DNA from: Terana coerulea
Taxonomy: Eukaryota; Basidiomycota; Agaricomycetes; Polyporales; Phanerochaetaceae
DNA: 64,000 nucleotides
Reading direction: 5' to 3'
Assembly (NCBI GenBank): GCA_024811115.1
Contig: JAKOGH010000768.1
Location: forward strand, 163,510-227,509
The translations under genes were made by a program, and so were the position numbers. The notes beneath the pieces are model-generated. The model saw only the letters and a program-made list of their open reading frames with translations, made no database searches and was not told the origin of the DNA. Shown here one piece after another: positions 24,580 to 35,996 of the stretch; the stretch's first letter is position 1, and every line of letters begins with the position of its first letter.

Positions 24580-26262
24580 TGCGGCTCACGGCGCCGGAAA
24601 GATGAGGAGAGTTGAAGGGAACAGTAGGCAGGTTCGAACCAAGGAGTTGCCTGCAGTGAGGTATTTCGCTGGATCAGGTCCATGTCATGCTGATATACCC
24701 AGCAAGTGAGTCATACCGAGCGCACCATGTTGGGTACTGCTGGGAACGTCGTAGCCGTAGGACAGGGTCTCACATTCAGTTGAAGAGCTGCATTGAGGTT
24801 CTCGCATTGAGTGTGCACGGCATGACGTCTGCCTGAGGGCGGCCAGCCGCATGTGCAGTGGATTGGAAGTCTCGCCGGAGGCATGCGGCCAGGTAGCTCC
24901 ATTCCTCGGCTTGAGCCTACGTGCACCTATCGTGGATCCCTCACGTCGGGGATCCTTCCGATGACACCAAATCTGAACCTAGTCATTTAGTGTTTAGCCA
25001 CAGAACGGAATGAGGAAGCCGAGAGAAGTGTATCCCACTTACGTGCGGCGAAAGAATCAAACAACAGCCTCTGAGTCGTCATGTCGAGCTCAGATAATAG
25101 GATAGGCGGTATCTTTCATCAAAGATAGGTCGCTAACACTTTCAGAGGGCAGCTGATCCCCTGAGTCCAGGGAACTTCGTAGCCCGCTCTGTTCTTGATC
25201 GCAGTTAGTACCAGTTAGTACGTCACTCTTTTCGACAACGAAGCCGCACATACCTCGTTAAAAATCATCAATTGGAACATCTATCGCACGCAAAGCGCAG
25301 TAATCAAACCGCACGCTTTCTTGGGAGATCGTTTGAGAATCCCGTCGCTCGGACAGGGTCCACATCTTGTTTTCGCACTGTAAGCGGCATTGCCCACGGG
25401 CGTTCAGATACGAGATGTAGAACATACCGTTTCTGTTATTATTCCCGCACGCACGCACCACGGGGTGTATAATAGGAATCGTTGATTCATTCTTAGAACC
25501 ACTTGGGGAGAATCGCGTCCAGCGCATCTACTCATCACGTTTCTGCCGGAGAATGAACATCCGAAGCTAATACCATATCATTGTCGTTCTGCTGTTGCCT
25601 GAGGCCACGTAGAAAAAGGTGCCGTAGCTTACCGTCTGTTCGAAGGCGTAGATACAATTAGGTCTCAATGAGTGGTCGGCATGTACGTGGCCTTACTACG
25701 TACTATTACCCCCCTACGGTCTGAGACTTATCAGCATTCGGGACATACGCTGAGCAAACGATCACTTACATACCGCTAGGAGACTCGTACGCAAAGAGGT
25801 TTTCAGTGCGCCCTGTTGCCGACTGTGGTCACGGTGGCAGCTTGACTCGTGAACCAGTCCTCTTTTGACGAAGCTCTCCGCTGATGTCGGGGATTGAAAT
25901 GGTGGCGCTGGTAAGAGCCTAGGCGGGGAATCGGCACTTCGGGCCGAGGCTAGTTTCAAACTCAGTCGGCGGTGTCTCCCAAGCTCAAACAACTGTACTA
26001 AATAAAATAAAAACTGGTAGCCCCCTGGTACGCCGCATAGGGCACACACATCGAGATGGTTCAGGAGTCTCGAGATGCCAATCCTAGTGCAAAAAGGTTC
26101 TAAACCTAATATATTGCTGGAGGCTGAGAACTCGTCGCCGCCCGGCCCGGCGGGTGTCATCGATGCGCTGGACCTGTAATACGGAGGGACCTGCTCGACT
26201 TACGACAGCCGGCACATCTACCAGTAGTCTAACCGGTCTGCAACGAAGAAGAATTGAATTTG
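24580..26262. other. Spacer between permease copies C and D
   Basis: About 1.7 kb without a supported gene. It holds a second copy of the spacer repeat and the segment at 25930-26110 that resembles the A-B spacer. ORF 25762..26160 has no family signature. Confidence 0.55.
25482..25560. repeat. Dispersed spacer repeat of the permease array, copy 2 of 3
   Basis: gattcattcttagaaccact, then ...cgcatctactcatcacgt..., homologous to 20593-20690 and 30461-30560. Confidence 0.6.
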
Positions 26263-29200
26263 TCAGTTGAACGGGATCCAGTCCAAAACATGTCTCCATC
26301 CTCTTCTCGGAGGTCGATCGGGCTCTTGAGGTTCGGGGAGGGTCACAACCCAAGCCATCTTTCATTGAAAGAAAATGAGTACAACACTCGATCTCCATAA
26401 GAAGTAACCTCGTACCTCGCGCAAGGGCACCAATTTAGTCTGGTGTACTAGCTTGTACCCGAAAGTCATGATGAGGAACGCCGGCTAGAAACAGTAAGTT
26501 ATTAGCGCACGTACTGCCGCTCATGTTGTGTTGCACGTACTATCGGAAGGTACAACGATAGGAACCCGGGTACCAAGCTTGTGTCCCTCTCAGAGACAGC
26601 TACACCCTTCTTTCCTTGAATTTCGGCTGTGGCGAGGTGTAAGCCGCTGACGGACATGTATCGATAATAGCGACATTACCGATGTGCCATCCGTCGTTGT
26701 GAAATACATACCATCCGTTCGTCAAGGTGATGACGATGCACATGATCAACGCGTACCAGGCGCACTGATTGTGTGAGTCTCACACCATAAATGACATGCT
26801 AGCTCTTGGTAAGACTCACGTATGGCTGCGCCCAGTGTCTCCGAGCTTTAATCCCTGCGATTTGCTCCATGATCCTAGCAGAGTCTTCTCCCGGTATATT
26901 CGAGTACATTCGCTCTGCGTACATCGACCCTTGGTGCCAGCTGTTTATAAATTAGCAATAGGGCAAGACACCTAACACTAATAGTAGCACTTACCGAAGG
27001 TATACGATTAACATGGCCCCCAACCTATCATCAGGCCCGAGTTCGACGCAGGAGAAAGTTGATCGTAGCCCTGAGAATATAAAATCGTGAGGCACCGCTG
27101 ATACACTCGACAGGAAAGACAGACATACTAATTGAGCACTGCTTCCTTGGCGTTGGCTCAGGAGTCCTAACAGACTCACGGAGGCAGACACACCAAGTGT
27201 CGCCCAAGGGATGATATAACCTGGTTTCTTTGCAGCCGCTGCTTGCAATGGGGCATCGTCTACTTGAGTCGATGATCGAGCTCGAAGAGTAGTCTCGTCG
27301 CTGCCGCGGCGCAGTGTCGGCAACATCGCAGTAGACAGCGCCGGAGAGGGCATTCCCGCGCTGGACAGAGTAGGAGACATCTCGATGTCCGTCACCTTGT
27401 CCTCACTTTCCAGCTTCTCCGGTTCGGATACTTCCTCCGTCTCGTCTTCGTCCTGGCGATGAAACGTATAGTGAGCGATGCTCCCAAGAAAGGCCGGCGC
27501 ATGTCCGGATCTCGAGAGGAAAAACAGGAAGCGGCTGCTGATGTACAAGTTGGCGGCGCCAGCGGACCACGCTGAGATCAGAACGGCAGCGTTGATGACA
27601 TTAGAGATCTACAAAACAAATGGAATCAGTGGTCTGGCAGTGATGTATAGAGACCGAACGGTCTGAGAAAAATGCGGCATCCTCACAACTTTAACCCCAG
27701 CTATCTCAAGAGCTATCACGAATGGAGAAGAGCGAGCCGTTCCGTCGTCGAGCTGTAGACGCTTATCGGATTGCGGGACAACGAGGCCAGCACCAAACAC
27801 GCTGCCGAGGTAGAGTATTGTGCTGATATACGTGGCAATAATATGAGTTAAAGCTAGCTGCAGGAAACGTGGACTCCACTCACATAACGGCCCAAACCTC
27901 GCGAAGTGCTTTTGGTGCGTTCTAAAATACCACCGGTTTAGCCAATGTGCCATCTTGGGAGAATTAGCCTACCTTCGCTGCGTCGATGACCTCGTCCGGT
28001 ACCTGGGCGTAGAGAGTGATAAGCGCGCTACGGGTTGAGGTCTATGATTCATCAGACTTACAACTCCTGGAATTTCCGAGCCGCAATACGAAAAGAACGC
28101 CTGCGTCATAACCGCCCAGAAACCGAGAAACTGGCCCCTAGTCCCGGCTATACCGAGGTACGACTCTGAAAACGGATGGGACCAGTTCTTAAAGCCGATG
28201 TAGCCTTGTTCGCCTACGCCTGCGTCCAACAGGAAGCTGATCACGACTAGGCACGGTGATGCTTCAGCTGAAGAGGCCGCGGGTTGAAGGGAACAGCACT
28301 ACTTAGCACGACTATCGCGAATATCTTGAGACTTGACGACCAAAAGGCTATTTCACCGAAGATATGGGGTGGAAAGCAGTTTGCTAGCACAGCCAAGAAG
28401 ATCTGCAGGAGCACAGTTAGCAACTAAAGGAATCGTGCGTGCATCACCAGCGTACAAAAATTGCGAGCCAACCATACGGCCTAAAGCAGCGCTTGAGCTG
28501 ATAATCTGCGGGCGAGTAGAAAGTAGACGCACGGGAAGACGCTATTTGCATTCCAGAACTTGAGCACCCCCACGGATGCTACATTCTGGTCAGCTGTTGA
28601 CACCAAGGTATCAGATATGGCCATCAGGAAAGGCAGTACGTAGGGGTCGCTCACCAAGAGAGACAACCCAACCGAACTAATGGCAGCGTTAGCCTTGTGC
28701 ATAGTTTTGCCTGAATCAGACATACCCAGAACGTCCAGCCTATCGAGAAACCTAGCGCAGGGTCAACATAGAGGTCCGTGAACCCTACAATCCCTCCAAC
28801 ATTCGAGCTAAAATGCGTGCGTGAGGAAGGAAAGAGAGGCAGCGGAGACAGTCGACTTACAGAAAGGCGGCCATCTCGCCTATCGAGATGACCAGACAGT
28901 AAAGCACGGAGCTTATTATAGCATACGCCAATAGCGCTCCCAGTGGGCCTCCATCGAATAGTGCATCCTAACGATTGCGATGTCAGCGAATAATCGACCC
29001 GATCTAGGCAATGGTCTCACGGAGGATCCTAGGAAGACACCCCTGCCAATTGTAGCTCCTGAAGGGAGTAAACGTCAGCCTATCCAAGCCGATGTTTTCT
29101 ATGAGAAACAGACCGATGGAAACCATCCCAACTAGTTGAGAGAGTCAGTATGCAAGGTAAGCAGCGTAGAAACCGCTTTACTCACTGTGCCGACGGGAAA

Positions 29201-29387
29201 GCTGAGCTGGGAGATCCTTTCGTATGTTTCGCCATCGCTGTTGGAATTCTTGGATTCTCGCCAGTTGCCTCGCCAGCCTCCGCTTCTCGTGATTTTGCTC
29301 TTTGATCTTGACCCGTTTTCCTGTAGGCGCGAGCATAGCACTGCTCCGCCGTCTCCCCAAAAACGGAGAGTCCGGATTTACTGGCAT
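26263..29387 (-). CDS. Amino-acid permease (APC/AAT family), array copy D
   Basis: Fourth copy, 5'-most in transcription order. Start MPVNPDSPFLGRRRSSAMLA at 29387. Exons are readable throughout: GATIGRGVFLGSS, DALFDGGPLGALLAYAIISS, NVGGIVGFTDLYVDPALGF, QNVASVGVLKFWNANSVFP, GVGEQGYIGFKNWSHPFSES, GQFLGFWAVMTQAFFSYCGS, LVVPQSDKRLQLDDGTARSS and LYISSRFLFFLSRSGHAP. The acidic loop (RQDEDETEEVSEPEKLESED) is followed by IIPWATLGVSASVSLLG. One base is missing at 27017-27021: copies B and C read GGTTGGGCGGCCAT while D reads GGTTGGGGGCCAT. The frame therefore stops before the VYLRY helix is complete. Downstream exons (ITLTNGWYVFHNDGWHI, the EMAWVV-type tail and WIPFN) remain open. Confidence 0.83.
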
Positions 29388-31149
29388 TGTGGTATCGCGG
29401 AAACGAAAGACGGGGAGGTTGAAGGAGACAGCAGATAGACTCGACGCAAAGAACTGCCTGCGACGAAGTATCCTGAGAGATCAGGGCCACGACATACTGA
29501 TATACACAGGCGAGATATTGCATCATACCAAGTGCACCATGGCGGTTGCCGTTGGGAACATTGCAGCTGTCAGAAAGGGTCCTGTATTCATTCGCCCATC
29601 CTCCTGGGAGGGCTCGTGTACAACGTATACGGCATCACATCCGCCTTCCGGCAACCAGCTGCACAAAGATTGGACGGGCATGTTCGCAAGAAGCCTGAGG
29701 CCGAGTAGTTCCATTCATCGGCTGAGGCCATGTATGCCTATCGTAGATCTTTCACATGAGGTTTCAATTGTGTCGAATGCGAACCTAGTCCTCTGGTGTT
29801 CAGTTAAGGGAACGGAACGGGAACGCCGAGAGAGATGTATCACACCTGGATGCGGTACCCGAAGTCGACGGACAGCTTCGTCATGGGCAGATAGGGCATA
29901 AATCTTCGTGACCGCAGCAACTGCGGCATGCCATAAGCACTGTCTGGTTACTGTCTGGCGGATACTTTGAACCTCGGACTAAACATGTATATTCGAAGCT
30001 CGTGAGTCCAACCTGAAGCGATAACCCGAGTCGGACACCGCCTTCTGACCGGTATGCATCACACAGCTTGCAACGTATCATTTTTCAGATATAGCTAGAT
30101 TCACGCCAGCCGAGAAGGTGAGTAATTGAATAGAGTTCAGTCTGAGGTGTCTCTAACCGAGCGTGTAAGAGGACGGGTAGGCACCAGAGAGGCCGAGACC
30201 GCACATGTCGCCCCTAATCGTGTTACTCAGTATGTCACTTTCTCCGATATTATGATTGCATATACCTCGTTCGAGGGTGTTACTTGTGCACGCCCATCGC
30301 GTGCTATCTTATGACAACGTTTGAGAACGCCTCTGCGCGGGCGGGCCGACGTCTTCGTTCCGCACTGCGACATGCGTTCTCAGCGGGTTCTTAGATACAG
30401 GATGCAGCATACGCAACCCTGCCAACGCACATCCACCACGGGGTGCATATGTACTCCACTGATTCATTCTTGGAACCACTTACTTTGCGTAGAGGATCAC
30501 ACTGAGCGCATCAGCTCGCCGTGGTTCTCGCTCAGCGCGAACTTCTTGCATCTGGCTTTTTCCGGGTGGTTCTTTTGCGTCTGACAATGAGGTTGGTAGC
30601 CAGCTGCCTGCTGAAAAGCGTCGGTAGTGCGTTCCAAGCGAGTGCGCAGCGTTACTTTCCACAGTATTGAGCTCCTCAGTATCTGCGACTCGCCTTATGT
30701 GTAGAACGACTGACCTTCCACTAGGATCTTGATAGAAAGACATTTCTTGTGGTCATTACCGGCCCCGACCCATCAGCGACATGGCGGCCAGACCACGGCG
30801 GCAACAGTTAAAGTTTTGTTGGGCGCCTACGTCCCTAAGATTTGATGGCGAACGGCAGGACCCTGACCGTGACTCTCATTTACTCCAGCCCAAGCACAAC
30901 TTTCATACAAGCCCTCATTCCATCCTGCCGAAACCGCATCTCCGTATGTCGTCAACTTACCCACAGCTTATCTCAAACATGACCGGTAACGGAGAAACTT
31001 TCCTATGACAGATAAAGCAAGCATGGCACGACTCCAAACCTGAACCTAAAGCTGTCGACTGGTTTGAGTTGTGGCCAAGAGCATCCGAGAGCGCATGGCA
31101 AGCGCACTTCACCGCAGCTCGGACATAAAGATGAGCTAGATCGGAAGGC
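29388..31149. other. Intergenic region upstream of permease copy D
   Basis: About 1.8 kb with no supported gene. Its first part resembles the region upstream of copy C. It holds the third spacer repeat. The short frames at 30781..31008 and 30480..30743 show no recognisable product. Confidence 0.5.
30461..30560. repeat. Dispersed spacer repeat of the permease array, copy 3 of 3
   Basis: gattcattcttggaaccact, then ...gagcgcatcagctcgccgtg..., homologous to the repeats at 20593 and 25482. Confidence 0.6.
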
Positions 31150-32658
31150 ATGGACTACGCGCATTCGCCGCCGCTCGTCTTGAATACGTCCGGTGGGCGA
31201 CACCCGTCACCCGTCCTTCGACAATGTGCAGCGTTTCCGCAACGGTCTTGAACAACTCCACTTTATCCGCCCTGCAATGCTCAGGGAGCTAGCGCGACCT
31301 GCGTCGCCATATGCGCCAACCCAGACCTTGCCGGTGTCGGCGTACGAGCGGCGTTCTACGCGCAGAGCGTGATGAACAGTGAGCCCACCTTGTTCGTCGG
31401 CTGCGACGCTATAACGCCCAACTCATATGCTGTGAAGCTCTTCTCGTAGCCTTTTCACCTAGGGACTCGGTTAACAGCGCTTGGGCCAGCACACTGCTCA
31501 CTGACGCCTTGGTCATCGCCGCTATCGTCCAGAAGGTCAACGGCACCCTCACACTCCATCACGCGACATTGATTCTCAAGTACGTGTTCAGTCATTCATC
31601 TTGTCAAGAATACCAGTACTGTGAATTTGCATGCTAACTAAAGTCTAGCTTTTCTACCTCTCTCCTGCATCAGCTCTCTCGCCGTTGCCCCCAAGCTTCC
31701 CATCTGGCACCTGCGCCCCAACGAGTACCTCGCTCGCAAGGTGGCTGCGCAGGTAGCATCCCATCCTTACATGATCACCGGACCTGTCAGGAATTTCTTA
31801 AACACGGAAATCGCCCCAAACTATCATGGCAATGTCAAGACCGCTCAGAACAGAGAGAGGATCGTGCTTGCGCTCGCACTGCTCTCCCAGGTGGGTCAAG
31901 GCTACCGTGTGCGCACATCCGATCTAACGCACCGCAGGTCATACTGCAGTGGGCGTGGGCTATCACCCTTTTCGTCTCCCCTGTGTACAACCAGAAAGAA
32001 TGCAGCGGGGGCACTACGCTCGTGTTTTTTCTCTACCCATTCGTCGCCCACAACGTGGATGGCGACAGGAGCCTTCGCGGTCTGGCCTCTGTGGCTCCTT
32101 TTCGCCCTCGGGGTCACGCTCACCCTCTCGATCACACTGGTCCTGACGAATTCCGACAGAGCACACGAGCTGCTCTCCAGACAGTCGACACGGTCCTCGG
32201 TCGGGACCTTCGTCGCGGAGACACCGCTGTCTGCGAGGTTCTTCTCGTCCTTCCGGACGATGATCCCGACACTACACGTCCAGGCCAAGCGCGGCGTGTT
32301 TTGGCTCAACATCCTGTGGTTTGTGCTCTGGCTCATGTATTTCATCTGTACGTACGCGAGAGTCTGTGCGTGGCGGGACATGCTCGCGTTGAACTGCTGC
32401 ATTCACAGGCACCGAGCTACAAATCAGGCTAAATTGCGTCTTCGCGGGTGAAAACGTCTTCAGCAGCTTCGGTCAAGTGAGCCAGCTTCCATGCACTTTG
32501 TGTCCTTCTAGCTCATGCCAAGCTCTCCGTCACAGATCACGGCCGTTCTGCTCTCCTTCGCGCCCCTCTGGAGTCTCATCGTCGCACTGTACAAATACCC
32601 TGCGCTCCGACGGAAGCTGAAGCGGCGGCGCCAGGGCCTGGAAAGGTATCCGACCTGA
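31150..32658 (+). CDS. Multi-pass membrane protein of unknown function, basidiomycete type
   Basis: A spliced membrane protein. The tentative start MDYAHSPPLVLNTS is at 31150. Then come CVAICANPDLAGVGVRAAFY, a conserved opening that I recall from uncharacterised Agaricomycete membrane proteins, WASTLLTDALVIAAIVQKV, the VILQWAWAITLFVSPVYNQ helix, the helix AVWPLWLLFALGVTLTLSIT, WLNILWFVLWLMYFI, and an ELQIRLNCVFAGENVFSSFGQ segment before a last hydrophobic stretch and the stop at 32658. One frame slip lies in the T6 run at 32025-32030: the upstream exon ends GGTTLVFF in one frame and STHSSPTTWMATGAFAV continues in another. One T fewer would restore it. No enzymatic motif is visible; the function is unknown. 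Confidence 0.66.
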
Positions 32659-33018
32659 AGTGCGCGGAGTGGCCGACCGATTCACACATGTACCTACCAA
32701 AGCACATCGCCGCTCAATGCATCACTGAAGTTTGTTTATGGTTCGTTGTGATTGACGACACCCACGCCTAACGCCACAGAACATCGAGGCAGCGTTCGGA
32801 AGGTACTGCGCCGTTCATGCGCTGTATGGCACAGCAGCCTCGTGTGTGCTTATCTTGAACTCTCTGCGCACGAGTCCTTCTTCCGTGCTATTTGGAAAGG
32901 GTCCAATTCAATGCGGTCGCTGTGACGTGTACGTCTACAGTCGGGCGACTGCAAATCTTCGCCGCGTTCTGCGTGTAGGTCTTGCAGTTACAGAAGGAAA
33001 TATGAGCCACCAGTTGCG

Positions 33019-33178
33019 CAACCACCAGACTTGGATCGACCGCCATCTACAGAACATACTCTCGAATGATCGCAATTCTAATGAATATATCTGATAGCTC
33101 AACCACCAAACTTGGCTCGACCGCCATGTGCAGAGCGTACTCTCGGATGTTCGTAATTCTCATGAATACATTTGATAA
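33019..33178. repeat. Two-copy tandem repeat, 81-bp unit
   Basis: caaccaccagacttggatcg at 33019 recurs as caaccaccaaacttggctcg at 33100. The whole unit through ...ctcgaatgatcgcaattcta... and ...ctcggatgttcgtaattctc... is repeated with about 15 percent difference. It lies in the gap between the membrane protein and the first aspartic protease and encodes nothing recognisable. Confidence 0.85.
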
Positions 33179-33249
33179 TTGGAAAGTTATACACGACCAG
33201 GATCCCCACTGTCCCATTGTATACAACAAATCAGAGATGATTAGCTTCC

Positions 33250-34748
33250 TTACGCCTTCACCGGGGCGAAGCCGACACGGAGGTTGCCAAAGTCGAACTC
33301 TGCATAATGAAGGATTGAGCGCTCCGTTGAAATACTCAGAACGTAATACTCACCGGTGTAAGTGTTGCGGATGAAGACGTCGCCGAGAATCCAGAAGCCT
33401 AACAGCATGTTAGTACACTCATTAGTAGCCAGATACTTGTCCACTCACCCTCATTCGCACCCATGATGCCACTGACACACGACTTTGAGCCTGTGGTGAC
33501 AGGCCCGAAGTTCAGACTGTCCGCCGAAAGTGTGAATGTCTTCCCTCCGAGCGTGAAGCCGACGTTCGACGGGATGGCGTTACACGGGATGGTGAAGAAG
33601 CCTTGTCCGACCGTGTTGGTCGCGGCGGCTGCGCCAGGGATCGCCGCATGGATCGCCTTGGCACTCGTGGGGTCGACGATGAGGAGCGTGGTGCCGGTGT
33701 CGACGATCGCGTCGTTGGCGCGAGTGACGACCCGCTTGGTGCCAACGGAGACACTCGACGCGCTGATCTCCCAGAAGGCGGGCGGGTTGGTGACGATCAG
33801 AGGAGTGAAGGTGAGGCTGCCGGTGAACGCCGAGGTGTCCGTGCCGCCGAGGAAGAGCTCTCCGCCGTTGTCAAGGAGAGTGAAGCCGAAGACGGACGAC
33901 GTCGTCTTGCCCTGACTCACAAGAGTCGTGAACACTGGTGGAAGACCGGTGTTGGCGATGGACTGGAACGCAAGACCAAGCAGGCCATCGGGAGGAGAGT
34001 CAGCAATGGCGAAGCTGGCGGAGTACTGCGTGGCCGCTACAACAGCCTGTTTGGTGGCAACCAAACCAGCAAGGCTGACCGTATCCTCGAAGATCTCTCC
34101 GGAAACGGTCGAACCATCACCGAATTCAATAGAGAATGTCTTGTGTTGGTCGACAGCGGTGCTGCTAGCGGCAGTGTTGAAGACCTTGTGGCCCTGGCAG
34201 TTCGCAGTGCATCTTGGCCCAGGCAAGAAAGAAGTCGCTGGAACCAGTGTCGAAATCGACTAGAGGTTGAAACATGATGTTAATTAGTATCACGTTGGCG
34301 TCATTACCATGGACCATAAACCCACCCGTGAATGCGCTCAAGGGAGTGCCGACGGACACCGCACCCTGCCACTCCTCATCGTCGTCGTTCGTCAGCGCGT
34401 CTTTGCCAGTTGCACGCCTAGTGATAACGGCAGGGGCGCCGGATCCGTTGTCGTTCGGGTGGGCAGCACCGGTGTTGGCCTTGAAGTTAGCAAAGCCTCT
34501 GGCAATCTTACTATAGTCATGCTGGTCAGTAATCCTTCCACCCTGAGACAAGGGCAAATGCACGCTTACGACCGGACCTGCGTGACATGCGCGTTCAACT
34601 TCGGAATATCGACAGCCCCGTCCGCCTTGGTGAACGACCGCCTCTTGTCATTGAAGGAGAGTTTGTTGACGGGAGCTGGTGCTGGCGAGGCCGCACTCAG
34701 CAGGGGAAGAAGAGCGAGGACAGTAGCGACGGTGAGCTTGATCTGCAT
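33250..34748 (-). CDS. Secreted aspartic protease (pepsin family A1, polyporopepsin-like), copy 1
   Basis: Secreted acid endopeptidase. Signal peptide MQIKLTVATVLALLPLLSAA at 34748, a propeptide with KIARGFANFKANTG, then the two catalytic motifs VDFDTGSSDFF and NDAIVDTGTTLL. Conserved landmarks are EFGDGSTVSGEIFEDTVSLA (flap side), DGLLGLAFQSIAN, NPPAFWEISASSVSVG and the end FDFGNLRVGFAPVKA at 33250. At least four GT-AG introns are visible. The frame slips by one base at 34228-34230, just after the first catalytic motif: DFF then LPGPRCTANCQGHKV is out of frame, with a T3 where T2 is expected from the paralogue. The acidic protease is otherwise complete. Its paralogue lies about 1.2 kb away, in the same orientation. 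Confidence 0.86.
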
Positions 34749-34800
34749 GGTGCGAAGGGTGGATAGGTGGCTCCCGCTCGACCATCTTTGAGAGTATCAC

Positions 34801-34807
34801 TTTTATA
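34801..34807 (-). promoter_or_regulatory. TATA box of aspartic protease copy 1
   Basis: TATAAAA on the minus strand, 53 bp upstream of the start codon at 34748. Confidence 0.6.
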
Positions 34808-35996
34808 CACATCGCTATTGCACCAGAGCAGCGGGATTGCAACGAGACGCATGGTGGGGCGCATGGTGCGCTACGACAGAACCAGCAGGGGCGGTGCGTC
34901 CTGGCGTGTCGGTGAGAACGACAGGTGCGCGGAGCGTGCTTCCTCCTCAATGCTGAAGGGCTTGATTTCCTTCCTCGGGCGTTGTTAAATTGCGCAGCAC
35001 GCTGGCAAAGAGGCGCAGGAAGTTGTTCTGCGTGGAGCATGTCAGCTGGAATCTATTCAGAGGTAATTCCTCACTCACGAGCGGGTTCCCGCAGGTGACG
35101 GCTGGGTAAAGTGGAGTATAAATAGCGGGCGAGATGATACACTCGGGACTCTGTGACCAATGTATCACCATGGACTTGGATCTGTATCATATCTCGTACG
35201 CATGGCCATGCTGGCGAAAGGCGTGTCGAGTGTGAAAAGAACCCCGACAGCGTCATTTTTTCTCATGATACAGGGCTCCGGCTGAGTGCGTCCCGACTGC
35301 AACCGTAGACATTAGCAGAGAGACTGCCAACAACATACAGAAGTTCGCACTTACTGTGGCTGCGGATGAATGAGACTGTAGATCGCTGACCAGGATGCAC
35401 TAACCCGCACTTCTTCTCCACCGGTGACACGACCGATGAGTATCCATTTGGTTCACAGGCTGATTGCGAGTGTTTCCAAACCATTGGAGTAAGTCCCAGT
35501 GTCAATCAGGGTGATTAACAGCATCGTTCGACAGAACGGGTCCTCTCACTTTCATGAGATGAGAGCACGTTTGAAAGTTGCTTTGGCTGGTTACAAGACG
35601 TCCATTTTGGCGCCGGATAAGAACCTCTATAGTGACTGCTTAGAATTGGTTTGTTACTGTTGTCACAAAGCGTACTGATCCGGTAACAAAGGTACTAAGG
35701 AGCATTTGTCACGATGCCTGTAGGCGTTGGGAGGCGATGTGAACACTCTATCAACGCCGTCCCTAGTATCGAGAAATCCATAGGCCAGGCGAGTTTTGCA
35801 GGTGGTTAAATAACACGTGAGCAGTTCGCAGACCCCATACATGAGATATTGAAGCAGAGTATGTATATGTCAACCCGATCCCCATATTTACAAACTATTC
35901 GATTTAAATACCATTCTCGCATGACAATAGAACAACGAGCTGCAGAAAGAACACGCGAGCCGCTTAAGAGAGAAGATCGCCGCCAACATAAGCTAT
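34808..35996. other. Intergenic region between the two aspartic proteases
   Basis: About 1.2 kb. No open frame with coding character; nothing recognisable apart from the promoter of copy 1 at its left edge. Confidence 0.5.

Noticed and set aside
32025..32030. Programmed ribosomal frameshift at the T6 run
   Set aside because: Other one-base breaks in the window, including one in HEM13, lie at plain homopolymers, so a sequence error or mutation is simpler; no downstream pseudoknot was evident by eye.
33463..34791. Plus-strand frames of 150, 224 and 160 codons opposite aspartic protease copy 1
   Set aside because: Antisense shadows; the minus strand carries both catalytic motifs and a signal peptide.
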